Below, one piece after another: positions 1 through 7,126 of a stretch of 64,000 bases of DNA. Made by a program: the position numbers and the translations under genes. Source of the stretch: Desulfovibrio subterraneus (GTDB lineage: Bacteria; Desulfobacterota; Desulfovibrionia; Desulfovibrionales; Desulfovibrionaceae); assembly GCF_013340285.1 (NCBI RefSeq), contig NZ_BLVO01000005.1:152941-216940 (forward strand), read 5' to 3'. Below the pieces are notes generated by a model that was not told the DNA's origin, searched no databases, and was given only the letters and a program-made list of their open reading frames with translations. Position 1 is the first letter of the stretch; each line of letters begins with the position of its first letter.

Positions 1-1316
1 ACATCCGGCCTCATCGCAAGCGGCTGATTCGGGAAGACATGGAAGAGAAGTTCAAGGATCCCTCGGATCCGCTGCGTCTGGTCTTCGTATGCGCCATGTG
101 GATTACGGGGTTCGATGTACCCTCATGTTCCACCATCTACCTCGACAAGCCCATGCGTAACCACACCCTGATGCAGACCATTGCCCGTGCCAACCGGCGT
201 TACCCCGGCAAGCAGGCGGGGCTGATCGTGGACTATGTCGGGGTGTTCCGTAGTCTTCAGAAGGCACTGGCTATCTACGGTGGTGCTACAGGTACGGAGG
301 GTGGAGAGTCGCCCATCCAGAGCAAGGCCGAGCTGGTGGAGTACCTTAAGCACCTTATTGCCGAGGCCACAGCCTTCTGCACTGGGCAGGGGGTTGATAC
401 CGAGAAGATCAAGGCGGCAGAGGGCTTCCCCAAGATCGGTCTGATGGATGAAGCCATTGAGGCGATCCTCGAAACGGATGAGACCAGGAAGAAGTTCATG
501 GGGCTGGCTGGTGCCATAGCCCGTGTCTACCGTGCCATCCTGCCGGATCCTGTGGCGGCGGAACTCTCAGCCGATGTTGTCCTCTTCTCCGTGCTGGCGC
601 AGAAGATCAGGGCGCTGGTGGATCCGCCGGATATCTCCCACATCATGAGCCAGGTGGAGGATCTTCTGGATCGCTCTGTGGCTCCTATGGCCTACGTGCT
701 GCCCACTGATCCGACCAAGCCGCTGATGGATCTGAGCAAGATCGACTTTGAGAAGCTGAAGGAGCAGTTCAACCTGGGCAAGAAGCGCACGGAGGCTGAG
801 CGGCTCAGAGCACTGCTGAACCGGAAGCTCCAGGAGATGGTTGCCCAGAACCATACCCGTAAGGATTTTCTTGAACGCTTCCTGGAACTGATCAGCGCCT
901 ACAACGCGGGAAGCCGGAATATTGAGGAGTTCTTCAACGCGCTCCTCACCCTTGCCCAGAACCTGACCGAGGAAGAACAGCGAGCCATGCGCGAGGGGCT
1001 GACCGAGGAGGAGCTGGCACTCTTCGACATCCTCACCAAGCCTGTACCGGTCCTCTCGGAGAAGGAGAAGGAGAAGGTAAAGGCGACCTGCAAGGACTTG
1101 CTGGCGACTCTGAAGCGGGAGAAGTTGGTTCTGGACTGGCGCTACAAGCCTCAGGCGCAGGGGAATGTCCGCCTTACCATCGAGCGCATGCTTGACGAAG
1201 GACTGCCTGAAGCCTACGACGAGGCCACGTACACGGAGAAGTGCGCTGCCGCATACCTGCACGTGTACGACTGCTACTACGGAGAAGGACGAAGCCTGTA
1301 CTCCTCCGCCCAATAA
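1..1316 (+). CDS. hsdR: Type I restriction enzyme R subunit, C-terminal part (partial)
   Basis: The frame is open to the left edge, so only about the last 438 codons are present. It is the C-terminal part of the motor/nuclease subunit of a type I restriction-modification system, which translocates DNA using ATP and cuts DNA whose recognition site is unmethylated. The window starts inside the second RecA-like helicase domain: TGFDVPSC (motif V) and QTIARANRR (motif VI, arginine fingers) come early. A long, mostly helical C-terminal region follows, which in this family contacts the methylase core. The nuclease domain, hsdM and hsdS must lie upstream. The gene ends about 55 bp before the next one on the same strand and belongs to the mobile element that ends near 4030. 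Confidence 0.88.
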   Translation, partial: IRPHRKRLIREDMEEKFKDPSDPLRLVFVCAMWITGFDVPSCSTIYLDKPMRNHTLMQTIARANRRYPGKQAGLIVDYVGVFRSLQKALAIYGGATGTEGGESPIQSKAELVEYLKHLIAEATAFCTGQGVDTEKIKAAEGFPKIGLMDEAIEAILETDETRKKFMGLAGAIARVYRAILPDPVAAELSADVVLFSVLAQKIRALVDPPDISHIMSQVEDLLDRSVAPMAYVLPTDPTKPLMDLSKIDFEKLKEQFNLGKKRTEAERLRALLNRKLQEMVAQNHTRKDFLERFLELISAYNAGSRNIEEFFNALLTLAQNLTEEEQRAMREGLTEEELALFDILTKPVPVLSEKEKEKVKATCKDLLATLKREKLVLDWRYKPQAQGNVRLTIERMLDEGLPEAYDEATYTEKCAAAYLHVYDCYYGEGRSLYSSAQ

Positions 1317-1370
1317 CAACCTACGTACACCTCTGCCTCTGCTGGCTTCTCTGCGTTCGTCCGGTTACGG

Positions 1371-2714
1371 ATGCGGGGTGGCTATGTTGTGGTTTGCAGA
1401 GCCAGGATGTCATACCGCGCTATGCACGTTGAACTACCAGAAGAAGACACCGACCTCACCCCAGACCGCCCATTCAATCCGTGGCGTGTTCCTGCATCTC
1501 CAGCGGTGGAGCAGCTCATTCAGGATGTTCTCAACCAGGTTCGGAACTACGAGACGCTCTACCAGCTTCGTAAGCGGAAAAGGAAGCAGGCCGACCAAGT
1601 AACCTTCGAGAAGGCTGTTTCCGCCGTGGTATGCGATCTCATCCATCAGCACCTGAATCAGCCAGAGGGGCGGGTGTTCATCACCCGATCCCATACGCGC
1701 CTGGGAACGCGAAGCCGCTACCGGCCAGCAATCTACAGCAAGGCGCTGCCTGCCATACTGGATGTCCTTGCTTCACCGGAGCTTTGCTTCGTTGAGCAGA
1801 GCCTTGGATATGAGGGCTTCTTTGGTCCTTCACAGCAGACGACTCTCCGTGCCGGTAAGCGGCTGATCTCCCGCATTGAATCGGCGGCCATTGGCCTGGA
1901 CGCCATCGGTCTGTCGGAGGAGCAGGAGACCATATGCCTGCGTGATACCCGCGACAGCCTGTGGGATGAGGGGGCGATGCTGGAGTATGAGGATACGCCA
2001 GTCACCAGCGGCTACAGAGACCAGATGCGGACTATCAACCGTTGGCTCCGTCAGGCGGATTTGGACTTCGATGACCTGTATGCCGGGGAAGGCAAGGTTG
2101 TGGATGTTTCCAACCGCATGCTCCGCCGCATATTCACCCAGGGCAGCTTTGGGTCTGGCGGTCGTCTCTTCGGCGGATTCTGGCAGATGCTGAGCAGGGA
2201 AGAGCGCAGACAGGGCTTGCACATCAACGGCGAGCAGGCTGTTGAGCTGGACTATGGGCAAGCGACACCACGCATTGCCTATGGGTTGCTTGAGACCGTT
2301 CTGCCGATGGAAGACGCCTACTCCATACCTGGCTTCGAGTCTCACAGGGCAGGGATGAAGAAGGTGCTGAACGCGATGCTGTTCGCAGACAAGCCGCTTA
2401 CCAGAATGCCCAAGGGCGTGAGGAAGGAGTTCAGCGCACAGCACAGCATCAGCGAGGTGGTCTCTGCCATTGAGGCAGCGCATGCTGGTCTGAAGGAGCT
2501 GTTCTACACCGGCATAGGCCACAAGCTCCAGTTCATGGAAAGCCAGATCATGGTGGACGTGCTGGTCAGGCTCATGTCAGAGGGCGTGGTAGCGCTTCCC
2601 ATCCATGATGCCATCCTTGTTCCTGAGAGCAGTAAGGAGCTAGGGTTGCGGGTGATGGACACAGTATTCCAGGACCATACTGGCATAGTATCTCAGATCT
2701 CAGTGAAGGAGTAA
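1371..2714 (+). CDS. Mobile-element protein with family-A DNA polymerase-like palm motifs
   Basis: No named family is recognised with certainty. Three short motifs occur in the order found in family-A DNA polymerases. VELDYGQATPRIAY (D294) resembles motif A (DYSQIELR). R326-x3-K330 followed by N334 resembles motif B (RxxxKxxNFGxxYG). LPIHDAILVP (H412-D413) resembles motif C (VHDE). The spacings, 36 and 82 residues, are shorter than in Pol I (about 53 and 123), so if real this is a compact, divergent palm/fingers. The N-terminal 230 residues are basic and helical with no visible exonuclease motifs. An alternative start is ATG 1407; neither start has a convincing ribosome site. It lies between hsdR and a zinc-finger gene, so an element-replication role is an inference. 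Confidence 0.6.
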   Translation: MRGGYVVVCRARMSYRAMHVELPEEDTDLTPDRPFNPWRVPASPAVEQLIQDVLNQVRNYETLYQLRKRKRKQADQVTFEKAVSAVVCDLIHQHLNQPEGRVFITRSHTRLGTRSRYRPAIYSKALPAILDVLASPELCFVEQSLGYEGFFGPSQQTTLRAGKRLISRIESAAIGLDAIGLSEEQETICLRDTRDSLWDEGAMLEYEDTPVTSGYRDQMRTINRWLRQADLDFDDLYAGEGKVVDVSNRMLRRIFTQGSFGSGGRLFGGFWQMLSREERRQGLHINGEQAVELDYGQATPRIAYGLLETVLPMEDAYSIPGFESHRAGMKKVLNAMLFADKPLTRMPKGVRKEFSAQHSISEVVSAIEAAHAGLKELFYTGIGHKLQFMESQIMVDVLVRLMSEGVVALPIHDAILVPESSKELGLRVMDTVFQDHTGIVSQISVKE

Positions 2715-2728
2715 GGTGAAGGAGGACC

Positions 2729-2794
2729 ATGAACCAGGATCATACTCTCTACCCTTATCTCCCCTTCTCCATATGTGGGACTCATAACGTATGA
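2729..2794 (+). CDS. Putative 21-aa small protein, translationally coupled
   Basis: A very short ORF (21 codons plus stop) starts at ATG 2729 behind a near-perfect ribosome site (AAGGAGG, 3 bases from the ATG). Its TGA overlaps the ATG of the next gene (ATGA at 2791). The downstream gene has no obvious ribosome site of its own, so this ORF may serve to couple its translation. The peptide is aromatic and proline-rich (MNQDHTLYPYLPFSI...) with one Cys and has no recognised family. The very short RBS spacing is a weakness. Confidence 0.4.
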   Translation: MNQDHTLYPYLPFSICGTHNV

Positions 2795-3603
2795 CGAGCA
2801 AGAGCAAAGACCACAGCAGACGTGATGACGTGGGCGATCGTGCTGCACGGCCAAACCACATGCATGGATACTGCCGTGTCATCGGGTGCAAGCATCCCGC
2901 ACGGGCAGGAACGGATGATGGCCTTGATGAACGGTACTGCCGTTCGCATGCGGAACATTACCAGCGCCATGGTAGCCCGACAAAGGCTTCGTATACCGCC
3001 AAGGAGCTGAACCCATACCGTCAGGCCGCGTTAAGCTGGATCCTGGAGAATGAGGACAAGCACTGGGTGCAGGATGCGATACGGCGTGTTTCCTCCCTCT
3101 ACAGCAAGGCGGGCAGACACGAGGAAGCATTCAGGCTGCGGGGGCTACCGCCCAAGGAACGAGCCAGAATCGCCATTGCTCGGCTGAGAAAGCACGGAGT
3201 GGATCCTCGGATAGTGCTGGCTGCGTGTGTGGCCGTGGAGATGATCCTTCGGGACGATCCCCAGTCTGACACGAGATCCGAGTTCAGGGATGTGCAGGTG
3301 GCCAAGGTCGTTCATCGTATGGCGTCAGGTACACACAAACGATGGGAAAGGGAGCTGCCAGCCGCTGATCCGTGGAGTCGCCCCAAGATCCACGTCCAGG
3401 AGCTTCACGCTTTTCCCCGTAGTCGAGGGCGGGTGCTGAGGCACATCGGTGCTTCTGCCATGTCCACGGCTGAGTTGTTGATCGAGCATCACCTGGATGA
3501 GATCCATGCCTACAAGCAGCTCAGGGATGAGCAGGGGCGCTTTGACGATCGTCCCTACCCGAAGGGCTGGAGAGCGCGGCCACGGTCAACAGAGGGCTAC
3601 TAA
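2791..3603 (+). CDS. Zinc-finger protein of mobile element, unknown function
   Basis: A 270-aa basic protein. Residues ~28-57 carry a C-x4-C ... C-x2-H pattern (CRVIGC ... YCRSHAEHYQRHGSP) of the type found at the N-terminus of many phage and plasmid HNH-like or DNA-binding proteins. The rest is Arg/Lys-rich and helical, with no recognisable HNH catalytic motif. It starts with an ATGA overlap with the 21-codon ORF and ends 5 bp from the convergent yjbQ stop. It probably binds DNA as an accessory gene of the same element as hsdR and the polymerase-like gene; that role is inferred from context. Confidence 0.55.
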   Translation: MTSKSKDHSRRDDVGDRAARPNHMHGYCRVIGCKHPARAGTDDGLDERYCRSHAEHYQRHGSPTKASYTAKELNPYRQAALSWILENEDKHWVQDAIRRVSSLYSKAGRHEEAFRLRGLPPKERARIAIARLRKHGVDPRIVLAACVAVEMILRDDPQSDTRSEFRDVQVAKVVHRMASGTHKRWERELPAADPWSRPKIHVQELHAFPRSRGRVLRHIGASAMSTAELLIEHHLDEIHAYKQLRDEQGRFDDRPYPKGWRARPRSTEGY

Positions 3604-3608
3604 GGCTG

Positions 3609-4004
3609 CTATGAGGGGATGTGCTTCACCCAGACGGTTCTGCTTCTCGGTCCATCAAACTCACAGAAGTACACCTTCTGCCAGGTGCCGAGCTGCAAGT
3701 CGCCCTGTTCGACGATGAGGAGTTGGTCACACCCGAACATGCTGGACTTGATGTGTGCGTCTGAGTTGCCTTCTGCGTGATGGTAATCGCCACGCAGTGG
3801 GACCAGCTTACGCATGTTGACCACGATGTCCCGCACTACGTCTGGATCCGCTCCTTCATTGACTGTGATTGCACCGGTAGTGTGGGGGCAGTAGACGAGC
3901 AGCAGACCATCAGTCCAGTCCTGCTCTCGAATGAGCTTGCGAACGGCACCGGTGATATCCAGCATTTCCTCACGGCTTGATGTTTGAACTTTCAGCTTTT
4001 CCAT
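3609..4004 (-). CDS. yjbQ: YjbQ family (UPF0047) protein, element-borne copy
   Basis: A complete 131-aa member of the YjbQ/UPF0047 family, which has secondary thiamine-phosphate-synthase-like activity in some members; the physiological role is unsettled. The family signature YCPHTTGAITVNEGAD is present, as are the downstream GDYHHAEGNSDAH and LGTWQKVYFCEFDGPR blocks. I start it at ATG 4004 because GGAGAATGAC lies just upstream and homology begins there; the longer frame reads back into the fragment of the resident gene. That fragment (4024-4185) is only 19 bp upstream in the same direction, so this copy is probably expressed from the resident promoter. It ends 5 bp from the convergent zinc-finger gene and marks the inner edge of the mobile element. 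Confidence 0.88.
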   Translation of the reverse strand: MEKLKVQTSSREEMLDITGAVRKLIREQDWTDGLLLVYCPHTTGAITVNEGADPDVVRDIVVNMRKLVPLRGDYHHAEGNSDAHIKSSMFGCDQLLIVEQGDLQLGTWQKVYFCEFDGPRSRTVWVKHIPS

Positions 4005-4023
4005 GTCATTCTCCGTGTGGGTA

Positions 4024-4185
4024 TCAGTATGCACCGTTCTTGATGGTGACGGCCCCCGTGGTGTGCGGGCAGTAGAGCAGGAGCATGCCGTCCTGCCAGC
4101 CCTGCGCATTGACGAGGTTCTGCACCTCGCGGGTTATGTCGATGAGCTGTTCGCGTTCCGAGGTTCGTATGGAAAGGGTATGCAT
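4024..4185 (-). pseudogene. yjbQ: 5' fragment of the resident yjbQ, cut by element insertion
   Basis: Reading the minus strand from ATG 4185 (AGGA 7 bases upstream) gives 53 codons. They match the N-terminus of YjbQ: MHTLSIRTSEREQLIDITRE and LLLYCPHTTGAVTI, aligned with MEKLKVQTSSREEMLDITG and LLLVYCPHTTGAITV of the neighbouring complete copy. The frame leaves the family just after the CPHTTG motif and stops at TGA 4024-4026. The two copies differ clearly in DNA, so this is not a recent tandem duplication. The simplest reading is that the resident gene was interrupted at its most conserved segment by the element on the left, which brought its own complete yjbQ. The missing 3' part should lie at the far end of the element, outside the window. 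Confidence 0.8.
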
Positions 4186-4207
4186 GGTGTGTTCCTGCTT
4201 CCTGCTT

Positions 4208-4270
4208 TTCTGGCCATTCCAGTTTGGTCAGTCTGGTCTGGCGGCCCGTAAGGTCTGGCAGACCGCATCG
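4208..4270. repeat. Degenerate 9-bp tandem array (7 units)
   Basis: Between yjbQ' and selB the sequence falls into 9-bp units such as TTCTGGCCA, GGTCAGTCT, GGTCTGGCG and GTCTGGCAG. The units are degenerate but share the TCTGGC core with the arrays at 38.5, 48.3 and 62.7 kb. The segment GGTCTGGCAGACC (4252-4264) is also a palindrome. Confidence 0.45.
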
Positions 4271-4531
4271 GCGTGATTCGCGCTGCCTCGTCCCTGAAGA
4301 TTGTGAAGATGCGTGAAGAGCTTGAGGGCGCGGGAGTGCCGCATCGCCTTTCTCAAGTATGTCTTCTTTGCATGGGCCGCGCAACCGCTTGTTCAGATCG
4401 GATTTTTCTCCTACAACCAAGGTTGCATCGGGCCGGAATTGCGGCATTATCCGCCATCCCTGCACACTGTCACGTATTCTGTCCGCCGCAAGGCGCGATC
4501 TGCCTTTCATCTGCATAGCCAAGGAGCTTTC

Positions 4532-6448
4532 ATGCCTGTTGTTCTGGGCACTGCCGGACATATCGACCACGGAAAGACAACCCTCGTGAAGGCACTGACG
4601 GGCATAGATTGCGACCGTCTGGAAGAGGAGAAGAAGCGCGGCATTACCATTGAGCTGGGCTTTGCCTTCTTCGGTTTGCCGGACGGAACCCGCATGGGCA
4701 TAGTGGACGTGCCCGGACATGAGCGCTTTGTGAAGAACATGGTTGCCGGGGCCTCGGGTATTGATTTTGTCATGCTGGTCATTGCCGCGGATGAAGGGGT
4801 GATGCCCCAGACCCGCGAGCATCTGGAAATATGTTCGCTGCTCGGCATTGAAACCGGTTTTGTGGCCCTGACCAAAACCGACATGGTGGATGAGGAATGG
4901 CTCGCTCTTGTTCAGGAAGATGTGGCGAATTTTCTGCAGGGTTCCTTTCTTGAGGGTGCCCCCATCTTCCCTGTGTCTTCGCACACAGGCGCGGGGCTGG
5001 ACGAGGTTCGGCAGTACATCGTCCGCATGGAAAAGGAACTGGCACCCCGTCGGCGTTCCGACCTTTTCCGCCTGCCGGTGGACCGCGTGTTCACCATGAA
5101 GGGCCACGGCACGGTCGTTACCGGCACCATGATTTCCGGTTCCGTGGCCATCGGCACGGATGTGCAGCTGTACCCGCACGACACGCTGACCAAGGTGCGC
5201 GGACTGCAGAGCCATGGCGGCACCGTGGAAGTTGCCCCCGCGGGCAGGCGCACGGCCATAAACCTGCACGGCCTCGAGGTTGCCGACATCGAACGTGGCG
5301 ATGTGGTTGCGCTGCCGGGATCGCTGTTCCCCTCCCAGACGTGGCATGTGGAGCTGCGTTGCCTTTCCTCCGCTCCCACACCGCTGAAGAACCGCACGGA
5401 AGTGCATGTTCACCACGGCTCTCGTGAAACCCTGGCGCGTCTCTATTTCCCAGACAGGGACAAACTTATGCCCGGTGAAACGGCTCTGTGCGAAATGCGC
5501 TTTACCGATCCCATGGTCGGTGTGTTCGGCGACCGTTGCGTCATCCGTTCCTTCTCTCCCCTGCGCACGGTGGCGGGCGGCAAGCTGCTGCATCCGCATG
5601 CGCAGCCGCTGCGCAAGAAACATCCGCGCTATGCACAGATGCTTGAAGCCCTGCAGAGCCTGAGCAAGGCCGAACCGGATGACCGCATCCGCCTGCATGT
5701 AAGCATGGCGGGAGAAACCGGCGTGAGTTTCCGTGAACTGTGCATTCTGACGGATATCGAATCAAAGGCTCTGGAAAAGGGACTGAACCTGCTGGGCGGC
5801 AAGCAGGAGCTTGCATGCTTTGACAAGGAAGAACGCAGTTACGTTTCTGGCGGCATTCTGGAAGAGCTGGGCACGACGGCACTGGACTTTGTGGCAGACT
5901 ATCACCGCAAGGAGCCGCTCAAGCCGGGGATGCCCCGCGGCATGCTGACCTCAGGCTGGGGACGCAAGCTTGCGCCCAAGCTGGTACACTTTGTTGTGGA
6001 GCGGCTCATAAAGCAGGGCAAGCTGGCAGTGGAAGGCGACGTGATGCGTATTGCCGGTCACAAGGTTTCCCTTGCGGCGGATCAGGAAGGGCTGCGCGCA
6101 AAACTGCTGGAAGCGCATGCCGCTGGCGGCATTACCCCGCCCAACCTGAAGGATGTGCTTGAGCCCCTGAACGTGGACGTGAAAGAGGCCGGTTCGGTGC
6201 TGCGGCTCATGGAGGGCTCAGGCGAGCTGGTCAAGGTGAAGGACGGCATGTACTTCCATGGTCCCGCCATGGAAAAGCTGGTGGGCATGGTGCGCGAATA
6301 TTTTGCGACTCACGATGACCTTGGGCCCAATGAATTCCGCGATCTGACAGGCCTGTCCCGCAAGTACCTCATCCCGCTTCTGGAATATTTCGACAAGGCA
6401 CGCATTACGCTGCGCGTGGGTGACAAGCGCAAGCTGCGCGGGGCCTGA
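4532..6448 (+). CDS. selB: Selenocysteine-specific elongation factor SelB
   Basis: A translation GTPase that delivers selenocysteyl-tRNA to in-frame UGA codons carrying a SECIS hairpin. The product is 638 aa, typical for the family. The start is ATG 4532, preceded by AAGGAG; the longer upstream frame has no family similarity. Visible are the P-loop GHIDHGKTT (residues 9-17), the G3 motif DVPGHE, the G4-like TKTD and the EF-Tu-like domains 2/3. The C-terminal half holds winged-helix repeats that read the SECIS (e.g. GLSRKYLIPLLEYFDKARIT near the end). It is divergent from yjbQ' with about 350 bp between. Its presence implies selenoproteins, such as formate dehydrogenases, elsewhere in the genome; no selA or selC is seen here. 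Confidence 0.96.
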   Translation: MPVVLGTAGHIDHGKTTLVKALTGIDCDRLEEEKKRGITIELGFAFFGLPDGTRMGIVDVPGHERFVKNMVAGASGIDFVMLVIAADEGVMPQTREHLEICSLLGIETGFVALTKTDMVDEEWLALVQEDVANFLQGSFLEGAPIFPVSSHTGAGLDEVRQYIVRMEKELAPRRRSDLFRLPVDRVFTMKGHGTVVTGTMISGSVAIGTDVQLYPHDTLTKVRGLQSHGGTVEVAPAGRRTAINLHGLEVADIERGDVVALPGSLFPSQTWHVELRCLSSAPTPLKNRTEVHVHHGSRETLARLYFPDRDKLMPGETALCEMRFTDPMVGVFGDRCVIRSFSPLRTVAGGKLLHPHAQPLRKKHPRYAQMLEALQSLSKAEPDDRIRLHVSMAGETGVSFRELCILTDIESKALEKGLNLLGGKQELACFDKEERSYVSGGILEELGTTALDFVADYHRKEPLKPGMPRGMLTSGWGRKLAPKLVHFVVERLIKQGKLAVEGDVMRIAGHKVSLAADQEGLRAKLLEAHAAGGITPPNLKDVLEPLNVDVKEAGSVLRLMEGSGELVKVKDGMYFHGPAMEKLVGMVREYFATHDDLGPNEFRDLTGLSRKYLIPLLEYFDKARITLRVGDKRKLRGA

Positions 6449-6560
6449 TAAGGACGCTCGTTGACTGATCGCAGCCCGAGATCAGTATCATATCGTGGCG
6501 ATAGCAGCTCATGCGCACGCTGACGGCTGCATAACGCTGCCAACATAATGCCATATCAAT

Positions 6561-6588
6561 GAAAAAGCCGCCTGTTGGCGGCTTTTTC
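6561..6588. terminator. Bidirectional intrinsic terminator
   Basis: Perfect 12-bp stem GAAAAAGCCGCC / GGCGGCTTTTTC with a TGTT loop. A/T runs on both arms let it serve selB (plus) and the small gene ending at 6627 (minus). Confidence 0.85.
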
Positions 6589-6626
6589 ATGTGCAGTATC
6601 AAGGGGCGTTCTGCAGAGCGCGCTTC

Positions 6627-6869
6627 CTAGAAGAGGAAGGCACGCAGCATGTGCAGCAGGCCGGTTCCGGAGGTCTGCGGTGCAGGCTGTTCCGTTTGTT
6701 CTCCGGCGGGCAGCGGAAGTGTACTGGCTATTTCTTCACGGAATTTCGCGAAGGCTTCTTCCAACTTCTGCTGCTGTCTTTCCCTCTTGCGGGCTGCTTT
6801 TTCCTGCTGGCGAGACAGCTTTTCCATTTGCTTCAAATGGTGCTGCACCAGATGGTCAACTGAGTACAT
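6627..6869 (-). CDS. Small coiled-coil hypothetical protein
   Basis: An 80-aa protein with start at ATG 6869, chosen because GGAGAGAGCC precedes it; the longer frame to 7028 has no such site. Residues ~8-50 are dominated by Lys, Glu, Gln and Arg in heptad-like order (KLSRQQEKAARKRERQQQKL), predicting a single long amphipathic helix or coiled coil. A Pro/Gln linker and a hydrophobic C-terminal tail (LLHMLRAFLF) that might touch the membrane follow. No family recognised. It stands alone between terminators. Confidence 0.5.
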   Translation of the reverse strand: MYSVDHLVQHHLKQMEKLSRQQEKAARKRERQQQKLEEAFAKFREEIASTLPLPAGEQTEQPAPQTSGTGLLHMLRAFLF

Positions 6870-7076
6870 GGCTCTCTCCGACGTGGCTTTCTGGCTGTGC
6901 CAGGATTTATCCCCCCACGCTAGAGCCTTGGGGAACAGTTCCCGAAACTGTCCGTCAAGGTGGAGGTACCTTATGCGCCAATCACTGCACACTGTCAATA
7001 CGGGGCGGGAGTGCCGAAGGCGGGCCAAGGCGCATGGTCAGTAGCTTTTCGGAGCAAATGGCAGAAACCTGTAGGG

Positions 7077-7106
7077 CAAAAAAAACGGGCGCCGGAGCGC
7101 CCGTTT
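7077..7106 (-). terminator. Terminator of pnp
   Basis: 10-bp stem AAACGGGCGC / GCGCCCGTTT with a CGGA loop, followed on the minus strand by a run of eight or more Ts, 20 bp beyond the pnp stop. Confidence 0.9.
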
Positions 7107-7126
7107 GAATGGCATTTCAGAGAAGC

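Noticed and set aside
3992..5698. 568-codon minus-strand open frame across yjbQ' and selB
   Set aside because: Antisense to selB with no recognisable domain; its start region overlaps the real yjbQ fragment in a different frame.
4532..6448. A selenoprotein gene in the window to match selB
   Set aside because: I looked for frames of known selenoprotein families interrupted by a single TGA and found none; the selenoproteins must lie elsewhere.
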